Notes under the pieces: model-generated
Told to the model about the DNA's origin: nothing
The model's database searches: none
What the model saw: the letters and a program-made list of their open reading frames with translations, nothing else
Program-made: the position numbers and the translations under genes
In this document: piece by piece, positions 34,655 through 38,156 of the stretch
Layout: each line of letters begins with the position of its first letter
How positions within the stretch are numbered: position 1 is the first letter of the stretch
Assembly (NCBI GenBank): GCA_016875475.1
Contig: VGRB01000005.1
Coordinates: 1-38,156, forward strand
Source: Deltaproteobacteria bacterium
GTDB lineage: Bacteria > Myxococcota_A > UBA9042 > DTJE01
Length of the DNA stretch: 38,156 bases
Reading direction: 5' to 3'

Positions 34655-37636
34655 ATGAAGCTGCACTTCGAGCCGGACCTCGACTACCAGCTCCAGGCGA
34701 TCGAGGCGGTCTGCGACCTGTTCCGCGGGCAGGAGACGTGCCGCACCGAGTTCACCGTGACCTACGGCCGCGCGGCGGGGGCCGGAGGGGATCACCTCGC
34801 GGGCCTGGAGACCGGCCTCGGGATCGGGAACCGGCTGTGCCTGCTCGACGACGAGCTGCTCCGCAATCTGGACGACGTCCAGCTCCGCAACGGTCTCGAG
34901 CCGGCCGTGACGCTCGCCTCGCGCGACTTCACGGTCGAGATGGAGACCGGCACCGGCAAGACCTACGTGTACCTGCGCACGGTGTTCGAGCTGAACCGGC
35001 GGTTCGGGTTCACGAAGTTCGTCGTGGTGGTCCCGTCGGTCGCGATCAAGGAGGGCGTCTATCGCACGCTCGAGATCACGCAGGACCACTTCCGGAGCCT
35101 GTACGCGAACGTGCCGTTCGAGTACTTCCTCTACGACTCGACGAAGCTCGGCCAGGTCCGCAACTTCGCGACCAGCCCGCATCTCCAGGTCATGGTCGTG
35201 ACCGTCGGGGCCATCAACAAGAAGGACGTGAACAACCTCTACAAGGACCAGGAGAAGACGGGGGGCGAGCGGCCGATCGACCTGATCCGCGCGACGCGGC
35301 CGGTCGTGATCGTGGACGAGCCGCAGAGCGTGGATGGGGGGCTGTCGGGGGCCGGCCGGGACGCTCTCGGCAAGATGGACCCGCTTTGCACGCTGCGGTA
35401 CTCGGCGACGCACGTGGACAAGCACCACATGGTCTACCGTCTCGACGCGGTGGACGCGTACGAGCGGAGGCTGGTCAAGCAGATCGAGGTCGCGTCCGCC
35501 ACGGTCGAGGCCGGGCACAACAAGCCGTACGTGCGCCTGGTGTCCGTCGAGAACCGCAGGGGCGCGATCACGGCGCTCGTGGAGGTGGACGTCGCCGAGG
35601 TGCTCGGGGTCCGGCGCGTGGTCAAGACCGTCCAGGACGGCGAGCGCCTGAGGGACGTCACGAATCGCGAACTCTACGAGGACTGCCGCGTCGGCGAGAT
35701 CCGGGTCGAGAAGGGGAACGAGTACATGGAGCTTCGCGTGCCGGGCGGCGAGCACTTCCTGCGCCCGGGCGAGGCGTGGGGGGACGTGGACGCCACGGCG
35801 GTCCGGCGCGAGATGATCCGGCGCACGATCCGCGAGCACCTGGACAAGGAGAAGCGCCTGAGGCCGCTCGGCATCAAGGTGCTCTCGCTCTTCTTCATCG
35901 ACGCAGTCGACAAGTACCGGCGCTACGACGAGGACGGCCGGCCGGTCAAGGGCGAGTACGCGGTCGCGTTCGAGGAGGAGTACCGGCGGCTCGCGCGGCA
36001 CCCGGACTACCAGACGCTCTTCCACGAGGTGGACCTCGCGCGCGACGCGGCCGAGGTGCACGACGGCTACTTCTCGATCGACCGGAAGGGTCGCTGGCAG
36101 GACACGGACGAGTGCAACGAGTCCGGGCGCGAGGCCGCCCAGCGCGCCTACAACCTGATCATGAAGAGGAAGGAGGACCTGCTCTCGTTCGTAACACCGC
36201 TGAAGTTCATCTTCTCGCACTCGGCGCTGCGCGAGGGGTGGGACAACCCGAACGTGTTCCAGATCTGCTCGCTCCGCGACATCCGGACGGAGCTGGCGCG
36301 GCGGCAGACGCTCGGCCGCGGCCTGCGCCTGTGCGTGAACCAGGCCGGGGAGCGGCAGCGCGGGTTCGAGGTCAACACGCTGACCGTGATCGCGTCCGAG
36401 AGCTACCAGCAGTTCGCGGACAACCTCCAGAAGGAGATCGAGGCCGACACGGGCATCCGGTTCGGCGTGGTCGAGCCGCAGCAGTTCGCGGCGATCCCCG
36501 TCTCCTGCCCTGGCGGCGCCCGGAAGGCCCTGGGCTGGGAGGCGTCCAAGGCGCTGTGGGACCACCTGCGCGCGGCCGGTTACATCGACGGCAAGGGCAG
36601 GGTGCAGGACGCGCTCCGGCGCGCGCTCCGCGACGAGACGCTCGCGGTGCCCGAGGCGTACGCGCCGCAGCGAGTGGGCATCCGCGAGGTCTTGCGCAAG
36701 GTCGCGGGCCGGCTGGAGATCCGCGACGCCGGGGAGCGCCGGCCCGTGCGCCCGCGCGAGGCCGTACTCCACGGGTCCGACTTCAAGGCCCTCTGGGATC
36801 GCATCCGGGACCGGACCACATATCGCGTGCACTTCGATAACGAGCGGCTGGTCGGGGACTGCACGACCGCGCTCCGGGACGCGCCGCCAATCCCGAGGAC
36901 GCGGCTGCAGTGGCGCAAGGCCGACATCGCGATCGGCCCCGGGGGGGTCGAGGCGACGGAGCGCGCCGGGGCCGCAATCGTGGCCCTGGACGAGCCGGAC
37001 GTGGAGCTGCCGGACCTCCTGACCGACCTTCAGGACCGTACGGGGCTTACGCGGCGGACCCTGTTCCGGATCCTGACCTGGAGCGGGCGCCTGTCGGACT
37101 TCGCCCGGAACCCGCAGCGCTTCATCCAGGTCGCCGCGGAAGCGATCAACACCCGCAAGCGCCTCGCGCTCGTGGACGGGATCAAGTACCAGCGGGTCGG
37201 GGACGACGCGTTCTACGCGCAGGAACTGTTCGAGAAGGAGGAGCTGACCGGCTACCTCCGGAACATGATCGTGGACGCGAAGAAGTCGGTGTTCGACCAC
37301 GTGGTGTACGACTCCGGCACCGAGGCCGCGTTCGCGGACCAGATGGAGAAGAACGACGCGGTCAAGGTCTACGCGAAGCTGCCCGGGTGGTTCCGGGTCC
37401 CGACTCCGCTCGGCACGTACAACCCGGACTGGGCGGTGGTCGCCGAGACGGACGGCGCGGAGCGCCTGTTCCTTGTCGTCGAAACCAAGGGTGCGCTGCT
37501 GGCGGACGCGCTGCGGGAGACCGAGAAGGGGAAGATCGACTGCGGGCGCGCCCACTTCGCGGCGCTGGACGGGGTCCGCGAGAACCCCGTGCGCTACACG
37601 GTCGCGACCACCCTCGAAGACGCGCTGGCCACCTGA
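34655..37636 (+). CDS. type III restriction enzyme Res subunit (helicase + PD-(D/E)XK)
   Basis: Walker A METGTGKTYVYLRTVFELN, motif II VIVDEPQSVDG, FSHSALREGWDNPNVFQICSL, RQTLGRGLRLCVN, C-terminal NPDWAVVAETDGAERLFLVVETKGAL. Confidence 0.95.
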   Translation: MKLHFEPDLDYQLQAIEAVCDLFRGQETCRTEFTVTYGRAAGAGGDHLAGLETGLGIGNRLCLLDDELLRNLDDVQLRNGLEPAVTLASRDFTVEMETGTGKTYVYLRTVFELNRRFGFTKFVVVVPSVAIKEGVYRTLEITQDHFRSLYANVPFEYFLYDSTKLGQVRNFATSPHLQVMVVTVGAINKKDVNNLYKDQEKTGGERPIDLIRATRPVVIVDEPQSVDGGLSGAGRDALGKMDPLCTLRYSATHVDKHHMVYRLDAVDAYERRLVKQIEVASATVEAGHNKPYVRLVSVENRRGAITALVEVDVAEVLGVRRVVKTVQDGERLRDVTNRELYEDCRVGEIRVEKGNEYMELRVPGGEHFLRPGEAWGDVDATAVRREMIRRTIREHLDKEKRLRPLGIKVLSLFFIDAVDKYRRYDEDGRPVKGEYAVAFEEEYRRLARHPDYQTLFHEVDLARDAAEVHDGYFSIDRKGRWQDTDECNESGREAAQRAYNLIMKRKEDLLSFVTPLKFIFSHSALREGWDNPNVFQICSLRDIRTELARRQTLGRGLRLCVNQAGERQRGFEVNTLTVIASESYQQFADNLQKEIEADTGIRFGVVEPQQFAAIPVSCPGGARKALGWEASKALWDHLRAAGYIDGKGRVQDALRRALRDETLAVPEAYAPQRVGIREVLRKVAGRLEIRDAGERRPVRPREAVLHGSDFKALWDRIRDRTTYRVHFDNERLVGDCTTALRDAPPIPRTRLQWRKADIAIGPGGVEATERAGAAIVALDEPDVELPDLLTDLQDRTGLTRRTLFRILTWSGRLSDFARNPQRFIQVAAEAINTRKRLALVDGIKYQRVGDDAFYAQELFEKEELTGYLRNMIVDAKKSVFDHVVYDSGTEAAFADQMEKNDAVKVYAKLPGWFRVPTPLGTYNPDWAVVAETDGAERLFLVVETKGALLADALRETEKGKIDCGRAHFAALDGVRENPVRYTVATTLEDALAT

Positions 37637-37657
37637 GGGCCGCACCCCCCGCGAGCG

Positions 37658-37666
37658 TGCTACCAT
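37658..37666 (+). promoter_or_regulatory. putative extended -10 promoter TGCTACCAT upstream of galK
   Basis: TGC-TACCAT 30 nt upstream of the galK ATG. Confidence 0.3.
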
Positions 37667-37696
37667 CCATCGCGGACCCGCGGAGCGACGGCGAGC

Positions 37697-38156
37697 ATGG
37701 CCGCGGAGCACGAGTTCAAGTCGGTCTTCGGACGCCCGGCGACGCACGTCGCGGACGCGGGGGGGCGCGTCAACCTGATCGGCGAGCACACGGACTACCA
37801 CGACGGGTTCGTGTTCCCGGCCGCGCTCGACCTTCGCACGCGCGTGGCCGCGGCGCCCCGCGACGACGGCGAGGTGCGCGTGTGGTCCGCGAACCTGCGT
37901 CGTTTCGCGGGCGGGGCGTTGACCGCGCTGTCGCCCCCGGACACCCTCGACTGGTCGGCCTACGTGCTCGGGCCGTTCTGGGCGCTCCGCGAGTCGGGTC
38001 GGCCGGTCCGCGGCGCGGACGTGTGGCTGCACGGCGAGGTCCCGCTCGGCGGCGGGCTGTCGTCGTCCGCCTCGATCGAGGTCGCGCTCGTGGGGGTCGC
38101 CGCGGCGATCGCGGGGGGGGAGATCGCGCCGATGGACGCGGCGATGGCGGCGAAGG
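37697..38156 (+). CDS. galK: galactokinase, N-terminal part (truncated by the window end)
   Basis: GRVNLIGEHTDYHDGFVFPAAL (galactokinase signature) and VPLGGGLSSSASIEVAL (GHMP ATP-binding motif). Confidence 0.9.
   Translation, partial: MAAEHEFKSVFGRPATHVADAGGRVNLIGEHTDYHDGFVFPAALDLRTRVAAAPRDDGEVRVWSANLRRFAGGALTALSPPDTLDWSAYVLGPFWALRESGRPVRGADVWLHGEVPLGGGLSSSASIEVALVGVAAAIAGGEIAPMDAAMAAK

Noticed and set aside
34325-38032. 1235-aa minus-strand ORF opposite Res and galK
   Set aside because: Shadow ORF spanning two convincing plus-strand genes and their intergenic region.

Overview
This 38 kb window is very GC-rich and bacterial. Codon usage, signal peptides and gene types suggest a myxobacterial or deltaproteobacterial-like genome, but taxonomy cannot be proven here. 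Three defence-related blocks alternate with metabolic and cell-surface genes. (1) 1-2320: the 3' end of a DUF2791/BrxD-like P-loop ATPase followed by an Lhr/BrxHI-like DEAH helicase. (2) 2406-4858, minus strand: a decayed cassette with a hicBA remnant, a truncated partner ORF, an AAA ATPase and a DUF4160-DUF2442 pair. (3) 5214-12891: a translationally coupled trio of a type III-like Mod, an OLD-like ATPase with a TOPRIM-like tail, and a Res helicase-nuclease. Next come a vWA-like/Kelch lipoprotein, a SNF2 + SWIM pair, and a sugar-related cluster (GH5, outer-membrane protein, SSS transporter, small membrane protein, cupin). A second defence operon at 27640-37636 (degenerate PLD-like helicase, DUF4391, type III Mod, RhuM, Res) lies between that cluster and galK. 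The most notable structures are: a three-copy 32-bp tandem repeat at the rhuM/res junction whose copies form a chain of overlapping stop/start mini-ORFs leading into res; a frameshift in rhuM; a perfect 12-bp inverted repeat flanking a TAGAAT -10-like box upstream of the second operon; composition dips in the middle of both Mod genes; and a fused hicBA deletion scar. No tRNA, rRNA or CRISPR array was recognised. All family calls come from motif reading, not from database searches.
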